From assembly GCF_001552195.1 (NCBI RefSeq), contig NZ_BCQS01000020.1, forward strand, positions 124,001-188,000: a stretch of DNA of 64,000 bases, written 5' to 3'. The notes under the pieces were generated by a model. That model was not told the DNA's origin and did not search any database. It saw only the letters and a program-made list of their open reading frames with translations. Each line of letters begins with the position of its first letter. The first letter of the stretch is position 1. Below, piece after piece: positions 1 to 8,407 of the stretch. Source of the stretch: Actinomadura latina NBRC 106108. Lineage in GTDB: Bacteria > Actinomycetota > Actinomycetes > Streptosporangiales > Streptosporangiaceae. Position numbers and translations under genes: made by a program.

Positions 1-731
1 AGGCGCCCCGGTGGCGGCTCGTCCCAATTCCCATGCGGCAGTAGGAAGTCCATCTCGGGCGGCCCGAAGTCGAGCAGCGACTCGTAGGTGACGATCGGGT
101 CGTTGCGCAGTTCGACCGTGCTCAGCAGGCCGCCGAACAGGTCCCGGTACCGCGGCCCGGTGAGCCGCTCCAGCCCGTCCCGCACCGCCGCGTAACTCCC
201 GCGCCCATCGGCACGCCGCCGGTGCCGATCGTGGCCTTCCTCGTCACCGTCCACGCTCACGCCGACGGTGACGCCGTACTCGGCGAACAGGTCCAGGAAC
301 AGTTCATCGAGCAGGACACCGTTCGTCTGCACGCTGAATCCGACACGCACATCCGGCCGGCAAGCGGCTAGGACGGTTTCGATGGCATGCCGCAGATGAT
401 CGGCGCCGGCCAGCAGCGGCTCCCCGCCATGCAGGACGACCTGGACCTCGGATAACAGGTTCATCCGGGCATGCTCGGCGATGCGCTGCGCCGTCCATTC
501 GATGACCTGCCGTGACATTCGCCGCGGCTGCCGCCGCCAGCCCTGATCGGCCATCTCGTACATGTAGCAGTAGTCACATGCGAGGTTGCAGCGGCTATGC
601 ACCTTGAGGATGAAGTCACGGATCGGCGTGGGCCGCCACCCGTCCTCCAGAAGCCCGCGTACATCCAAGGCGTCCGGCCACTCCGCGTTGCGGACGCCCA
701 CCAGCCGACCTCCCACCGAGATCAACGACAC
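1..731 (-). CDS. FxsB-type radical SAM/SPASM peptide maturase (partial)
   Basis: This is the N-terminal part of a gene that runs off the left edge. The reverse strand reads FILKVHSRCNLACDYCYMYE, a radical SAM Cys-x3-Cys-x2-Cys 4Fe-4S motif. It is followed by VVLHGGEPLLAG and VQTNGVLLDE, and further on by GVSVDG and DRHRR, all as expected in FxsB enzymes. FxsB-family enzymes modify short ribosomal peptides ending in an FxSxA-type motif by forming cyclophane crosslinks. The SPASM C-terminus is not in the window. The start is uncertain: GTG at 731 or GTG near 716, without a clear Shine-Dalgarno sequence. No FxsA-like peptide lies between this gene and the acetyltransferase 36 bp upstream, so the substrate would have to be downstream, outside the window, or elsewhere. 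Confidence 0.82.
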   Translation of the reverse strand, partial: MSLISVGGRLVGVRNAEWPDALDVRGLLEDGWRPTPIRDFILKVHSRCNLACDYCYMYEMADQGWRRQPRRMSRQVIEWTAQRIAEHARMNLLSEVQVVLHGGEPLLAGADHLRHAIETVLAACRPDVRVGFSVQTNGVLLDELFLDLFAEYGVTVGVSVDGDEEGHDRHRRRADGRGSYAAVRDGLERLTGPRYRDLFGGLLSTVELRNDPIVTYESLLDFGPPEMDFLLPHGNWDEPPPGR

Positions 732-767
732 GGAGATACTTTGCAGTGATATGTCTGTTTTGCAAGA

Positions 768-1292
768 TCAATAAACATGATCAACCACACGGGCCCAGCG
801 CTCGTGGTCCCGCCACACCCCGTCGATCTTGATGAACCCCGGCGAGAACCCTTCCTTGCGGAAACCAAGCCGCCGGACCAACTGCACGGACGCCGTATTC
901 CCTGGCTGGATGTCCGCCTCAACCCGATGCAGACCCAACTCCCCGAAGGCGTACTCGACCGCGAGCCCGACTCCTTCGCCCACGTACCCCCGTCCCGCAT
1001 AAGGCAAGAAGGCCGAATACCCGAGCATGCCGCGCTGATAGCAGCCGCGCACGATGCCGTTGATGTTGACGGTCCCGACAAGGTCCCCGCCTTCACGCAG
1101 GCAGATCACCAACCCCACCGCAGCGACCTGGTCGAACCGCTCAAGATACTCCCGGAACTCCCCTGCCGACGCGGGCAGTACGACCCAGGGGTGATGGAAG
1201 GCAGCGCTCTCCTTCGCCAACGCGACGAACCGCGCCTCATCCTCCTCCTGCACTCGCCGTACCAAGACCCGCGCCCCCACCCCCAACTCCAT
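768..1292 (-). CDS. GNAT-family N-acetyltransferase (RimJ/RimL-like)
   Basis: A 174-residue GNAT protein. It has the RimJ/RimL layout: an N-terminal segment on recognising the acceptor, a central strand ending LVGTVNINGI, then YSAFLPYAGRGYVGEG as the acetyl-CoA pyrophosphate loop (R/Q-x-x-G-x-G/A type), and ADIQPGNTASVQLVRRLGFRKEG as the typical C-terminal signature. Such enzymes acetylate the N-terminal amine of ribosomal proteins or small molecules. I chose ATG 1292 over the upstream start at 1343 because GGGTGG precedes it and the upstream 17 residues look unlike the family. The gene lies 36 bp upstream of the FxsB-like gene on the same strand, so it may be cotranscribed, though GNATs are not obligatory partners of FxsB. 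The acceptor is unknown. Confidence 0.8.
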   Translation of the reverse strand: MELGVGARVLVRRVQEEDEARFVALAKESAAFHHPWVVLPASAGEFREYLERFDQVAAVGLVICLREGGDLVGTVNINGIVRGCYQRGMLGYSAFLPYAGRGYVGEGVGLAVEYAFGELGLHRVEADIQPGNTASVQLVRRLGFRKEGFSPGFIKIDGVWRDHERWARVVDHVY

Positions 1293-1641
1293 ATCCACCC
1301 GCCGAAATCTACGCCAACCCCCCACCACCAGCGCGCCCACCAAGCAGCATCAGCATCAGCATCAGCACCAGCTTTCAGCCAGCACAGACGACACCACGAG
1401 CAGCGGCCCGAGCCGCACTCAGACCCCGCCACGCGTCAAGGCGCGGTGACCGAAACAACTCGGCGGGGAAGGCCCCGGCATCGACAGTAGACATGAGAAA
1501 GCGGCGCGCTGCGTGTCTCGCAGGCGCGCCGCTGATGTGCGTAGCCCTCACATCGGGGGTCTGGGGGGCGCCCCCCAGGTCGACATGACGAAGGAGTGGT
1601 GTGTCTGCGTTGTCCGCAGACACACCACTCCCTACTCCGAG
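1293..1641. other. Hairpin-rich intergenic region between GNAT gene and ssrA
   Basis: No convincing gene. Three inverted repeats stand out: 1501-1514 with 1519-1532 (one bulge), a perfect 18-nt palindrome at 1561-1578 (CTGGGGGGC and its complement), and the strong hairpin at 1593-1631 listed separately. The promoter of the acetyltransferase gene must lie here but I cannot place it with confidence. Confidence 0.6.
1593..1631 (-). terminator. Terminator hairpin downstream of ssrA
   Basis: A perfect 17-bp stem (1593-1609 with 1615-1631) around a 5-nt loop (1610-1614), starting 11 nt beyond the mature 3' end of tmRNA on the minus strand. There is only a weak T-tract after it, as is common for actinobacterial terminators. 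It is the natural transcript end of ssrA. Confidence 0.8.
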
Positions 1642-2011
1642 TGGAGGTGGCGGGAATCGAACCCGCGTCCTTCGGTGATGGGTCAGGGCTTCTCCGGGTG
1701 CAGCCTGCTTGGCGCTTTCTCAGTCCCGGCGCTCACGCAGGCGTGTCGCCGACGGACTCAGTCGCTGTTTGTTTTCCCTACCGGCCCCGCGACCGGGTCG
1801 ATAGGTGGAGTCTCCTTACGATGCCAGACCCCGGCTCGGAGACGCTACCGGGCTGACAGAGTTCGCTCCTCGCTCAGGCGGCGAGGGCGAACTCGGACTG
1901 CTTCTTGTTGGCAGTTATTGGTTTGCTGTCACAGGATTTACGAGGTCACGACAGCAACCCTCGACCCGCTTCCCCTGGCTCGAACGACCGAAGTCGAAGC
2001 CGGTCACCCCC
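1642..2011 (-). ncRNA. ssrA: Transfer-messenger RNA (tmRNA)
   Basis: The minus strand begins GGGGGTGACCGGCTTCGAC, the conserved tmRNA 5' end, and finishes GGGTTCGATTCCCGCC then ACCTCCA, giving a T-arm and an acceptor stem (2011-2005 pairs with 1649-1643, one G-T pair). The CCA tail is not encoded, since ACT follows. The tag reading frame runs from GCC at 1912-1910 to TGA at 1876-1874 and encodes ANKKQSEFALAA, which closely resembles the actinobacterial tags ending in ALAA; with the charged alanine the full tag would be A-ANKKQSEFALAA. The tmRNA works with SmpB, whose gene is 2.3 kb upstream on the same strand. The RNA is about 370 nt and forms a single piece, not a permuted two-piece type. 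Confidence 0.96.
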
Positions 2012-2317
2012 ATGTTGAGTTGTCAAAACGGTCGTCCTGGGACGTCCGCACGATGACGTTACTAGGTTAACGCGTACGCGGGCAATGTGATTCCCGCCCG
2101 GACGGACGTGAACCCCGGTGGGCGCGTGCTGTACCGCGCCCACCGGGGTCGACCGGCAGGGTCGGGCCGGTCCGGACGGCGGAGCCTCCCCCGAGTCGAG
2201 GCTCCGGTCTCATCACGTCGACTGGGTCCGCAACCCCCAAGCGGTGTCCCAGTCACCCGTGAAGACGCCCGGGGCCGGCGGGATGGTTGCGTCCCGCTCG
2301 TAAAGGGATCCCCAACT
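2012..2317. other. ssrA upstream region
   Basis: A 306-bp gap with no gene. On the minus strand TTGCCC (2085-2080) followed after 15 nt by TAGTAA is a weak candidate ssrA promoter, and TTGACA at 2026-2021 is too close to the mature 5' end to be its -35. A perfect hairpin at 2112-2149 is listed separately. Confidence 0.4.
2112..2149 (-). terminator. Terminator hairpin after the pseudo-PBP gene
   Basis: A perfect 15-bp stem (2112-2126 with 2135-2149) closing an 8-nt loop. It lies between the stop of the PBP-like gene at 2318 and ssrA, and probably separates the smpB-PBP transcript from ssrA. There is no T-tract. Confidence 0.65.
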
Positions 2318-4261
2318 CTAGGAGTGGCCGGTCAGGAACCTGGCGGCGAGCTTGGCGGTGTTGACGCTGCCTTCGACGGCGATGGCGAAGGCGCGGTCGC
2401 CGCTGGAGCCGACGAACCAGGAGACGGTCTTGTTGTCGCCGCCGCGCACGTAGGTGGTGAGGGCAGCGACGCCGACGACGTCGCCGGAGACGCGGGCGGA
2501 CTTGGCGTTGCCGTGGGTGGCGGTGCGGGTGAGGACCCGTTTGAGGCTCACGATGGACTCGGACTGGAGGCTCTGCGGCGCCGGCGCCTGGACGGTCTTC
2601 GCGAGGTCCTTGTCCTTGAGGACGTACGGGGGCTTCCACGTACCGTTCTGCGCGGCGGCGGCGACGAGGGCCATGGCGAGGGGGCTCACCTCGACGTTGC
2701 CCTCACCGACCATCGTGGCGGCCTTCTGGCCCTCGTCGGCGGGGGCGGGCACGGTGCCGGTGAACGCGGGGACGGACAGGCCCCAGTCCTTGCCGATGCC
2801 GAACTGGGCCGCCTCCTGGACGAGGGTCTGCGCGTCCAGCTTGGCGCCGAGCTGCGCGAGGGTCGTCTTGCAGGACGCGGCGAACGCGTTGGCGAGGGTG
2901 GTCTCGCCGTAGGCCTTGTTGGTGAACGTCGTGCCGCCGACGGTGGCGGTGCCGGGGCAGGTGGTCTCAGTGTTCTGGTTCATCCCGGTCACGTGGGAGA
3001 ACAGGGCCTCCGCGGACACGATCCCGAACGTCAGGCCGGGCGGGTAGTGGCCTTCGAACGCGCGGTTCTCGCCGTTCGTCCCGTGGTTGGACACCGCCAG
3101 CACCTCGCCGGTGCTCGGCCGCACCGCCACCATGGACGCCGGCACGGTCAGCCCCTGGAGCGCGAAGTCGGCACGCGTCTGGTAGCCGGGGTCGAGGGTG
3201 GTCTGGACGCCCTGCGGCTCCTGGCCCGGCCAGGACCGCAGCTCCTCGGTGTTCTTGCCCGTCTCGTCCTGCGCCACGACCCGGACGGTCGGCGTGCCGG
3301 CGAGGCGGCGCTGCTGGAGCAGCTGGACGCCGCTGACGCCGATCGTGTCGCCCGGCTGGTAGGGGGCGCCGACCTGCTGCAGCCGGTCGGCGGTGGCGGG
3401 GCCGAGGTGGCCGACCAGCTCGGGCGCGTACGCGGGGGCGATCGGCGCCCTGGTCAGGTGGAGCTGGAGGCCGGGGATGGTGTTGAGCCGCTGGATGAGG
3501 GCGTTGTGCGTGGGGATCTGGAGGGTCAGCAGCGGCAGGAAGTCCTGCGGCGGGGCGGACCGGACGCGGCCGAGGAGGCGTTCGGCGTCGAGGCGGCGGC
3601 CGCCGTCCATCTTGGTCTGCTTGGCGAGCTGCTCCAGGGTCTTCTGCGGGTCGGCGAGCTGGCCGGGGTACACGCCGACGTTGTAGGCGCCGACCTCGCG
3701 CAGGACGGGGCGGCCCTGCGTGTCGGTGATGGGGGCGCGCTTCGGCACCTCGGTCACGACGGCGAGCCGCTGCCCCGGCTTCAGCTTCGTGTTGATGATG
3801 GAGGGGCTCCAGACGACCTTCCACTCGCCGCCGGTGCGCCGCAGGTGCATCAGGCCGGGGTACTCCCACGGCTGGCCGTTCTCACCGAGGTCGATCTTGA
3901 CGGTGAAGCGGGCGTCGGCCTCGTCGCCCTTCTTGACGATCTGGTCGACGTCGCTGCCCTGCACCTCGGTGCCGAGGGACAGCCGCAGCGACGCGGCGTC
4001 GAGCTGCCGGCCGACGCGGGCGAGGGCGTCCGCGACCTCCTCCTTGTCGGCGCCGATCGTCCGGGCGGCGGCGGCCTCGTAGTTGCCGACCTGCCAGGCG
4101 ATCAGGAAGTCGCGGACGGCCGGCATCGCCGACGGCTCGGCCAGCGCGCCCGGCATCATCGTCGCGCCGACGGCGCCGCAGGCGATCAGGGCGCCGGCCG
4201 CCAGCGCGATCGCCCGGCGCGGGATCCTGGGCGGGCCACCCCGCCGGCCTCGGTTCTTCAT
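2318..4261 (-). CDS. MecA_N/transpeptidase-domain penicillin-binding protein homologue, catalytic motifs lost
   Basis: A 647-residue envelope protein: Arg-rich N-terminus, a signal anchor at about residues 17-40, an NTF2-like MecA_N domain (about 45-160), a PBP dimerisation-like domain (about 165-340) and a C-terminal transpeptidase fold (about 355-645). The overall order is that of PBP2a/PBP-lipoprotein-like transpeptidases. The active site is gone. The usual SxxK serine motif reads PPGLTFG (about 407-413), the SxN motif reads SCKT (about 463) and the KTG motif reads GVAALTTY (about 597). Fold-supporting parts remain (AVRPSTGEVLAVSN, SWFVGSSGDRAFAIAVE). It is therefore probably a penicilloyl-negative pseudoenzyme, perhaps a scaffold in cell-wall synthesis. 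The ATG at 4261 follows GAAGGG; a GTG at 4267 is possible. It starts 9 bp after smpB and is probably cotranscribed with it. Confidence 0.85.
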   Translation of the reverse strand: MKNRGRRGGPPRIPRRAIALAAGALIACGAVGATMMPGALAEPSAMPAVRDFLIAWQVGNYEAAAARTIGADKEEVADALARVGRQLDAASLRLSLGTEVQGSDVDQIVKKGDEADARFTVKIDLGENGQPWEYPGLMHLRRTGGEWKVVWSPSIINTKLKPGQRLAVVTEVPKRAPITDTQGRPVLREVGAYNVGVYPGQLADPQKTLEQLAKQTKMDGGRRLDAERLLGRVRSAPPQDFLPLLTLQIPTHNALIQRLNTIPGLQLHLTRAPIAPAYAPELVGHLGPATADRLQQVGAPYQPGDTIGVSGVQLLQQRRLAGTPTVRVVAQDETGKNTEELRSWPGQEPQGVQTTLDPGYQTRADFALQGLTVPASMVAVRPSTGEVLAVSNHGTNGENRAFEGHYPPGLTFGIVSAEALFSHVTGMNQNTETTCPGTATVGGTTFTNKAYGETTLANAFAASCKTTLAQLGAKLDAQTLVQEAAQFGIGKDWGLSVPAFTGTVPAPADEGQKAATMVGEGNVEVSPLAMALVAAAAQNGTWKPPYVLKDKDLAKTVQAPAPQSLQSESIVSLKRVLTRTATHGNAKSARVSGDVVGVAALTTYVRGGDNKTVSWFVGSSGDRAFAIAVEGSVNTAKLAARFLTGHS

Positions 4262-4270
4262 CAACACCCT

Positions 4271-4774
4271 TCACCGTCTCCTGAACCGGGCCGCCGCCGC
4301 CTTCTGCATCTCGCGGTCGGCTTCCCGCTTGGCGATGGCCTGACGCTTGTCGTAGGTCTTCTTACCACGGGCAAGGCCGATCTCGACCTTGGCCTTGCCG
4401 TCCTTGAAGTACAGGGAGAGCGGGATCAGCGTCCAGCCCGGCTCGGACGACGCGGCGATGATCTTCTGGATCTCGCGCTTGTGGAGCAGCAGCTTGCGGC
4501 GCCGGCGGGGCGCGTGGTTCGTCCAGGTGCCCTGCGTGTACTCGGGGATGTGGATGTGCTCCAGCCACACCTCGCCGTCCATCACGTGGGCGTAGCCGTC
4601 GACGAGAGAGGCGCGCCCGGCGCGCAGCGCCTTGACCTCGGTGCCCGTGAGCACCATGCCCGCCTCCCACGTGTCGTCGATGTGGTAGTCGTAGCGGGCG
4701 CGCTTGTGCTGGGCGATGATCTTGCGCCCGGTGTCCTTCTTGTCCTTCTTCTTGCGCCCGGTGTCCCGTGCCAC
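4271..4774 (-). CDS. smpB: SsrA-binding protein SmpB
   Basis: A 167-residue SmpB. It binds the tRNA-like domain of tmRNA and brings it to stalled ribosomes for trans-translation. The sequence shows the conserved beta-barrel core: [39 protein letters not shown] and the [10 protein letters not shown] segment. The C-terminal tail ([18 protein letters not shown] then Arg/Ala-rich) is the part that occupies the mRNA channel. The basic N-terminal extension rich in Lys is usual in actinobacteria. It starts 4 bp after the S41 protease stop, so it is probably part of the ftsE-ftsX-protease-smpB transcription unit. ssrA follows 2.3 kb downstream. Confidence 0.97.
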   Translation of the reverse strand: MARDTGRKKKDKKDTGRKIIAQHKRARYDYHIDDTWEAGMVLTGTEVKALRAGRASLVDGYAHVMDGEVWLEHIHIPEYTQGTWTNHAPRRRRKLLLHKREIQKIIAASSEPGWTLIPLSLYFKDGKAKVEIGLARGKKTYDKRQAIAKREADREMQKAAAARFRRR

Positions 4775-4778
4775 GTCA

Positions 4779-6068
4779 TCAGTCCTTGTCCGGCGTTCGT
4801 CTGTCGAGCACGGTCGCGTGCAGGCCGCGCAGCACCGTCCGGGCGCGCCACTCGGCCGCGGCCGGCGGGCGGTCGGCGGACACCGCCACGTCGGGCTCGA
4901 TCCCGACCCCGTCGAGGTTACGGCCGCCCGGGGTGCGGTAACGACCGACGGTCAGCTCGATGACCGACCCGTCGGCGAGCTCGATCGGTTCCTGGACCGA
5001 GCCCTTCCCATATGTACGCGATCCTACGATCACCGCGCGGTCCCGGTCGCGCAGGGAGCCCGCGACGATCTCCGCGGCGCTCGCGGTGCCGGCGTCGACC
5101 AGCACCACCAACGGGACGTCCGGGTCGCCGGGCGTGCCGACCGTCCGCCGCTGGACGGGCCGGCCGCGCGGCTCGTAGGTCACGACGGGGCCGCCCGGCA
5201 GGAAGGACGACGCCGTCTCGACCGCCTCGTCCAGCAGCCCGCCGGGGTTGCCGCGCAGATCCAGCAGGACGCCGCCGGTGGGCCGGCCGGACGGCGACCG
5301 CCCGGTCACGGCGTCGCGGACGTCCCGTCCCGTCCCGCGCGTGAAGGCGCCGACGCGGATCAGGCGCGCGTGCTCCGGGAGAGCGGTCACGGTGACGTTT
5401 CCTCCAGGAACCGGCGTGCGGACGAGATGGAACCGCTTGGTTCGACGGCCGCGCTCCACGGTTAGTTCGACGGCCTCGTCCGGACGTCCGCGCAGCGCCT
5501 CGGCCACCCGCGAGACGCCCCAGCCGGCGACGGGCCTGCTCCCGACGGCGGTGACGGCGTCCCCGGCCCGGACCCCGGCGCGCGCGGCGGGCGTGCCCGG
5601 CTGGACGCTGGCGACCAGCACGCCGGTGCCGCCGTCGGAGCTTCCGAGCCACAGGCCGACGCCGCTGTAGCGGCCGGTGAGGCGTCCTTCGACGTCGTCG
5701 TACTCGCGGGCCGGGTAGTACCGCGCCCATTCGTCGCCGAGGCCGCGCAGCATGCCCTCGATGGCGGCGCGGTCGAGTTCGCCGCGGCCGACGGGCTTCG
5801 CGGCCCGGCGGGCGATCTGCGCCGCGGCCTCGTCCAGCACGGACCCGCCGCCCGCGACCGCCGCGTGCCGCTGCGAGCCGGAGCCGCTCGCCACGCCGAG
5901 GCCGTACGCGCAGAGGATCGCCGCCGCGACGGCCGACCCGCGCAGCGCCGACCCCGGCCGCCTCCTCAGCGGAGGCACGGGCTCAGCGGCGGCGCGGACC
6001 GGGACATGCGGCAAGTGTAGGGCGGCCGGACGGCCCGGACCGGCACTCGGCCCGGATCCGGCCGGCAC
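4779..6068 (-). CDS. S41-family C-terminal processing peptidase (CtpA-like)
   Basis: A 429-residue membrane-anchored carboxy-terminal processing protease. An N-terminal membrane segment lies at about residues 42-62, a PDZ domain at about 132-205, and the S41 catalytic domain after that. The catalytic serine is in [13 protein letters not shown] (Ser330) and the catalytic lysine in RTYGKGSVQ (Lys355), so both are intact. The substrate is unknown; family members trim envelope proteins at their C-terminus. GTG 6068 lies one base past the ftsX stop and would be translationally coupled; a GTG at 5978 would give a shorter, more typical N-terminus (PPLRRRPG before the membrane segment). The position between ftsX and smpB is conserved in several actinobacteria and suggests a link with cell division or wall remodelling. 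Confidence 0.88.
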   Translation of the reverse strand: MPAGSGPSAGPGRPAALHLPHVPVRAAAEPVPPLRRRPGSALRGSAVAAAILCAYGLGVASGSGSQRHAAVAGGGSVLDEAAAQIARRAAKPVGRGELDRAAIEGMLRGLGDEWARYYPAREYDDVEGRLTGRYSGVGLWLGSSDGGTGVLVASVQPGTPAARAGVRAGDAVTAVGSRPVAGWGVSRVAEALRGRPDEAVELTVERGRRTKRFHLVRTPVPGGNVTVTALPEHARLIRVGAFTRGTGRDVRDAVTGRSPSGRPTGGVLLDLRGNPGGLLDEAVETASSFLPGGPVVTYEPRGRPVQRRTVGTPGDPDVPLVVLVDAGTASAAEIVAGSLRDRDRAVIVGSRTYGKGSVQEPIELADGSVIELTVGRYRTPGGRNLDGVGIEPDVAVSADRPPAAAEWRARTVLRGLHATVLDRRTPDKD

Positions 6069-6069
6069 C

Positions 6070-6975
6070 TCAGATCTTCAGGTATCTGCGCAGCGTCAGG
6101 AACGATGCGACGGCGCAGAGCAGCACGCCGAAGCAGATCGACACGACGATGACGGCCATCACCGTGCTCCAGCCGAGCTGGCTGACGAGCTGGACGTCCC
6201 CGGCCAATCGGTCGATCAGCAGTTTCTTGCTGAACACCAGCAGGATCGAGGAGAAGATGCCGCCGATCAGGCCGGCGATCGCGCCCTCCAGGATGAACGG
6301 CATCTGGATGTAGGTGTTGGACGCGCCGACCAGCCGCATGATGCCGGTCTCCCGGCGCCGGTTGAACGCCGACAGCCGGACGGTGTTGCCGACCAGCATC
6401 ACCGCCGCGATCACCTGGATCAGCGCGATCGTCAGCGCGGCCACCTGCAGGCCGTTCAGGATCCGGAAGAACCGCTTGAGGATCTCCTGCTCGTTGATCA
6501 CCGTGTCGACGCCGGGCTGGCCGAGCATCGCCTGCGCGACCGCCTTGTACTCCTCCGGGTTCTTCAGCTTGACCCGGAACGAGTCGGGGATGTCGCCCTC
6601 ACGGGTGCTCTCCACGAAGCCGGGCGAGCCGGAGAAGCGGTCCTTGAAGCGCTCGTACGCCTGCTGCTTGTTCTCGTACTCGACGTCGGAGACCTGCGGC
6701 ATCTTCTTCAGGCTCGCCTGGAGCGTCTGCCGCTGCTGGTCGGTCACGTCCTGCTTCTGGCAGGCGGGGTTGGAGCTCGTCTTGGCGCACAGGAAGATCG
6801 AGACCTCGATCTTGTCGTACCAGTAGCCCTTGGACGCGTCGACCTGCTGACGCAGGAGCAGCCCGGTGCCGAAGAGCGCCATGGCGATGGCGACGGTGAT
6901 GACGAGGGAGATCGTCATCGTCATGTTCCTGCGGAGACCGATCCAGATCTCCTGGAGAACGAACTGTACGCGCAT
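6070..6975 (-). CDS. ftsX: Cell division protein FtsX
   Basis: A 301-residue permease-like subunit of the FtsEX complex, which couples ATP hydrolysis in the cytoplasm to peptidoglycan hydrolases outside. There is a first membrane helix (about 21-42), an extracellular domain (about 45-165) containing two cysteines in an FLCAKTSSNPACQKQ stretch, and three further membrane helices (about 170-195, 220-245, 268-290). The intracellular FNRRRETGIMRLVGAS loop is a family signature. I chose ATG 6975, which follows AAGGA. It lies downstream of ftsE by 130 bp and just upstream of the S41 protease gene. No RipC/EnvC-type hydrolase is adjacent. Confidence 0.95.
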   Translation of the reverse strand: MRVQFVLQEIWIGLRRNMTMTISLVITVAIAMALFGTGLLLRQQVDASKGYWYDKIEVSIFLCAKTSSNPACQKQDVTDQQRQTLQASLKKMPQVSDVEYENKQQAYERFKDRFSGSPGFVESTREGDIPDSFRVKLKNPEEYKAVAQAMLGQPGVDTVINEQEILKRFFRILNGLQVAALTIALIQVIAAVMLVGNTVRLSAFNRRRETGIMRLVGASNTYIQMPFILEGAIAGLIGGIFSSILLVFSKKLLIDRLAGDVQLVSQLGWSTVMAVIVVSICFGVLLCAVASFLTLRRYLKI

Positions 6976-7105
6976 GCCTCGCTGTCCTTGATCGCCTTTG
7001 GTCCGCCCGGAACCCGGGCGGCCTCGTGAGGGAACGCGGCCCGAAGCGGGCGGTTCCCGCCTTCCGGCTGTCGTACGCCCCGGCGGGAATCGTTGGTTCA
7101 GATGG

Positions 7106-7795
7106 TCAGTACGCCTGGCCGTACACGCCGCGGGACTGGTCGCGGACGACCCGGCCGTCCTCGAGCTCGACGACGCGCTTGCGGAACGCATCGACGATAG
7201 CGGCGTCGTGGGTGGCCATGACGACGGTGGTGCCGGTCCGGTTGATGCGGTCCAGCACCTTCATGATGCCGATCGATGTGGCGGGGTCGATGTTCCCCGT
7301 GGGCTCGTCCGCGAGCAGGATCATCGGCCGGTTGACGAACGCCCGCGCGATGGCGACGCGCTGCTGCTCGCCGCCGGACAGCTCGTCCGGCATCCGGTGG
7401 GCCTTGCCCTCGAGACCGACGAGGTCGATGACCTCCGGGACGACCTTGCCGATGAAGCGCCGCGGCTTGCCGATCACCTCGAGGGCGAACGCGACGTTCT
7501 CGAAGACGTTCTTGTTGGGCAGGAGGCGGAAGTCCTGGAAGACGCAGCCGATCCTGCGGCGCAGGTGCGGCACCTTCCAGTTGGTGAGCCTGCTCAGGTC
7601 CTTGCCCGCCACGTGCACGTGACCCTGGGAAGGACGCTCCTCCTTGAGGACGAGGCGCAGGAAGGTCGACTTGCCGGAGCCGGACGGGCCCACCAGGAAC
7701 AGGAACTCGCCCTTCTCGATGGCGACGTTCACATGCTGCAGGGCGGGCCGGTTCTGGCTCGGGTAGACCTTGGTGACGTTGTCGAAATGGATCAC
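7106..7795 (-). CDS. ftsE: Cell division ATP-binding protein FtsE
   Basis: A 229-residue ABC ATPase, partner of FtsX. Walker A is GPSGSGKST (about 36-44), the signature is [14 protein letters not shown], Walker B is [12 protein letters not shown], and the switch histidine is in VVMATHD. The order matches FtsE and the start is [12 protein letters not shown], typical for FtsE. Start codon GTG at 7795. In many actinobacteria prfB sits directly upstream on the same strand; here prfB is 1.8 kb away on the other strand, separated by extra genes. Confidence 0.96.
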   Translation of the reverse strand: MIHFDNVTKVYPSQNRPALQHVNVAIEKGEFLFLVGPSGSGKSTFLRLVLKEERPSQGHVHVAGKDLSRLTNWKVPHLRRRIGCVFQDFRLLPNKNVFENVAFALEVIGKPRRFIGKVVPEVIDLVGLEGKAHRMPDELSGGEQQRVAIARAFVNRPMILLADEPTGNIDPATSIGIMKVLDRINRTGTTVVMATHDAAIVDAFRKRVVELEDGRVVRDQSRGVYGQAY

Positions 7796-8206
7796 GGCTG
7801 CATCACGGCGGTTCGCTGTAGGGGTTGGGGAGCGGCCCGGCCAGCGGCCACGGACGCGTCCGTGAGCACTTGCCTGCGCCGCCCGGCTTCACGACCGGGT
7901 GGGACGCGTAGCCTTCGAGCAGTGTAGAGGGGACCGGGAACTACCTCGTCCCACTCGGCGCGGTACGGGCTTCCGAAGACGTCGTTCAGCCCGATCGGTG
8001 TGTTCCTTCCGATCAGTGCCATGTGCTCCGTCTCCCGACGTCCGGCCGTTTCCTACCATCCAGGTCCCGGACTTGCCGGAACGACCATACAGTCCGGCTA
8101 CGCTGGATGACGGGGAAAGATACCTAATAAGTGGACGGACACCGAAGAAGCGGACGCTTCCCCCGGACGGACCCACGTGCCGATCCCGGAGATTGGGGCC
8201 CACGAC
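7796..8206. other. Divergent upstream region of ftsE and the zinc-ribbon gene
   Basis: A 411-bp region without a supported gene. It should hold promoters for ftsE (leftward) and for the small membrane protein (rightward). The stretch 8073-8130 is markedly AT-richer than the surroundings, with CATACAGT and AGATACCTAATAAG, and is the best place to look for a rightward promoter. Nothing else is seen. Confidence 0.45.
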
Positions 8207-8392
8207 ATGAGCTGCGAACATCTGATCTGCGCTCGGTGCTCGAACCCGGTGGTGGAGGGGCGGTGCCCCAGCTGCCGGGCGGCGAAGTCGGAGATGCACC
8301 GGCACGGCCCGTCCATCCCGCCGGCGCTCGTCCTGGCCGCGCTGGTGGCGCTGCTGTTCGCCGCGCTCGTCCTGCGCCGCGTCTACGGCTGA
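8207..8392 (+). CDS. Small zinc-ribbon plus membrane-helix protein
   Basis: A 61-residue hypothetical protein. Residues 3-24 carry CEHLICARC and RCPSC, two Cys-x-x-Cys knuckles (CARC and CPSC, plus an extra Cys and His), typical of a small zinc ribbon. Residues 37-57 form one hydrophobic helix (ALVLAALVALLFAALVL) before an RRVYG end. It is thus a zinc-finger protein tied to the membrane. ATG 8207 is preferred over 8177 because the zinc ribbon begins immediately after it. The function is unknown. It converges with the lipoprotein gene at 8408. Confidence 0.6.
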   Translation: MSCEHLICARCSNPVVEGRCPSCRAAKSEMHRHGPSIPPALVLAALVALLFAALVLRRVYG

Positions 8393-8407
8393 GCCCCGGC
8401 CCGCCCG

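Noticed and set aside
777-1490. Possible plus-strand gene opposite the GNAT gene
   Set aside because: Pro/His/Arg-rich shadow; the GNAT frame on the minus strand has the family motifs.
2087-4963. A 958-codon open frame on the plus strand across the PBP-like gene and smpB
   Set aside because: Antisense shadow of two well-supported genes; no motifs, wrong codon-position GC pattern.
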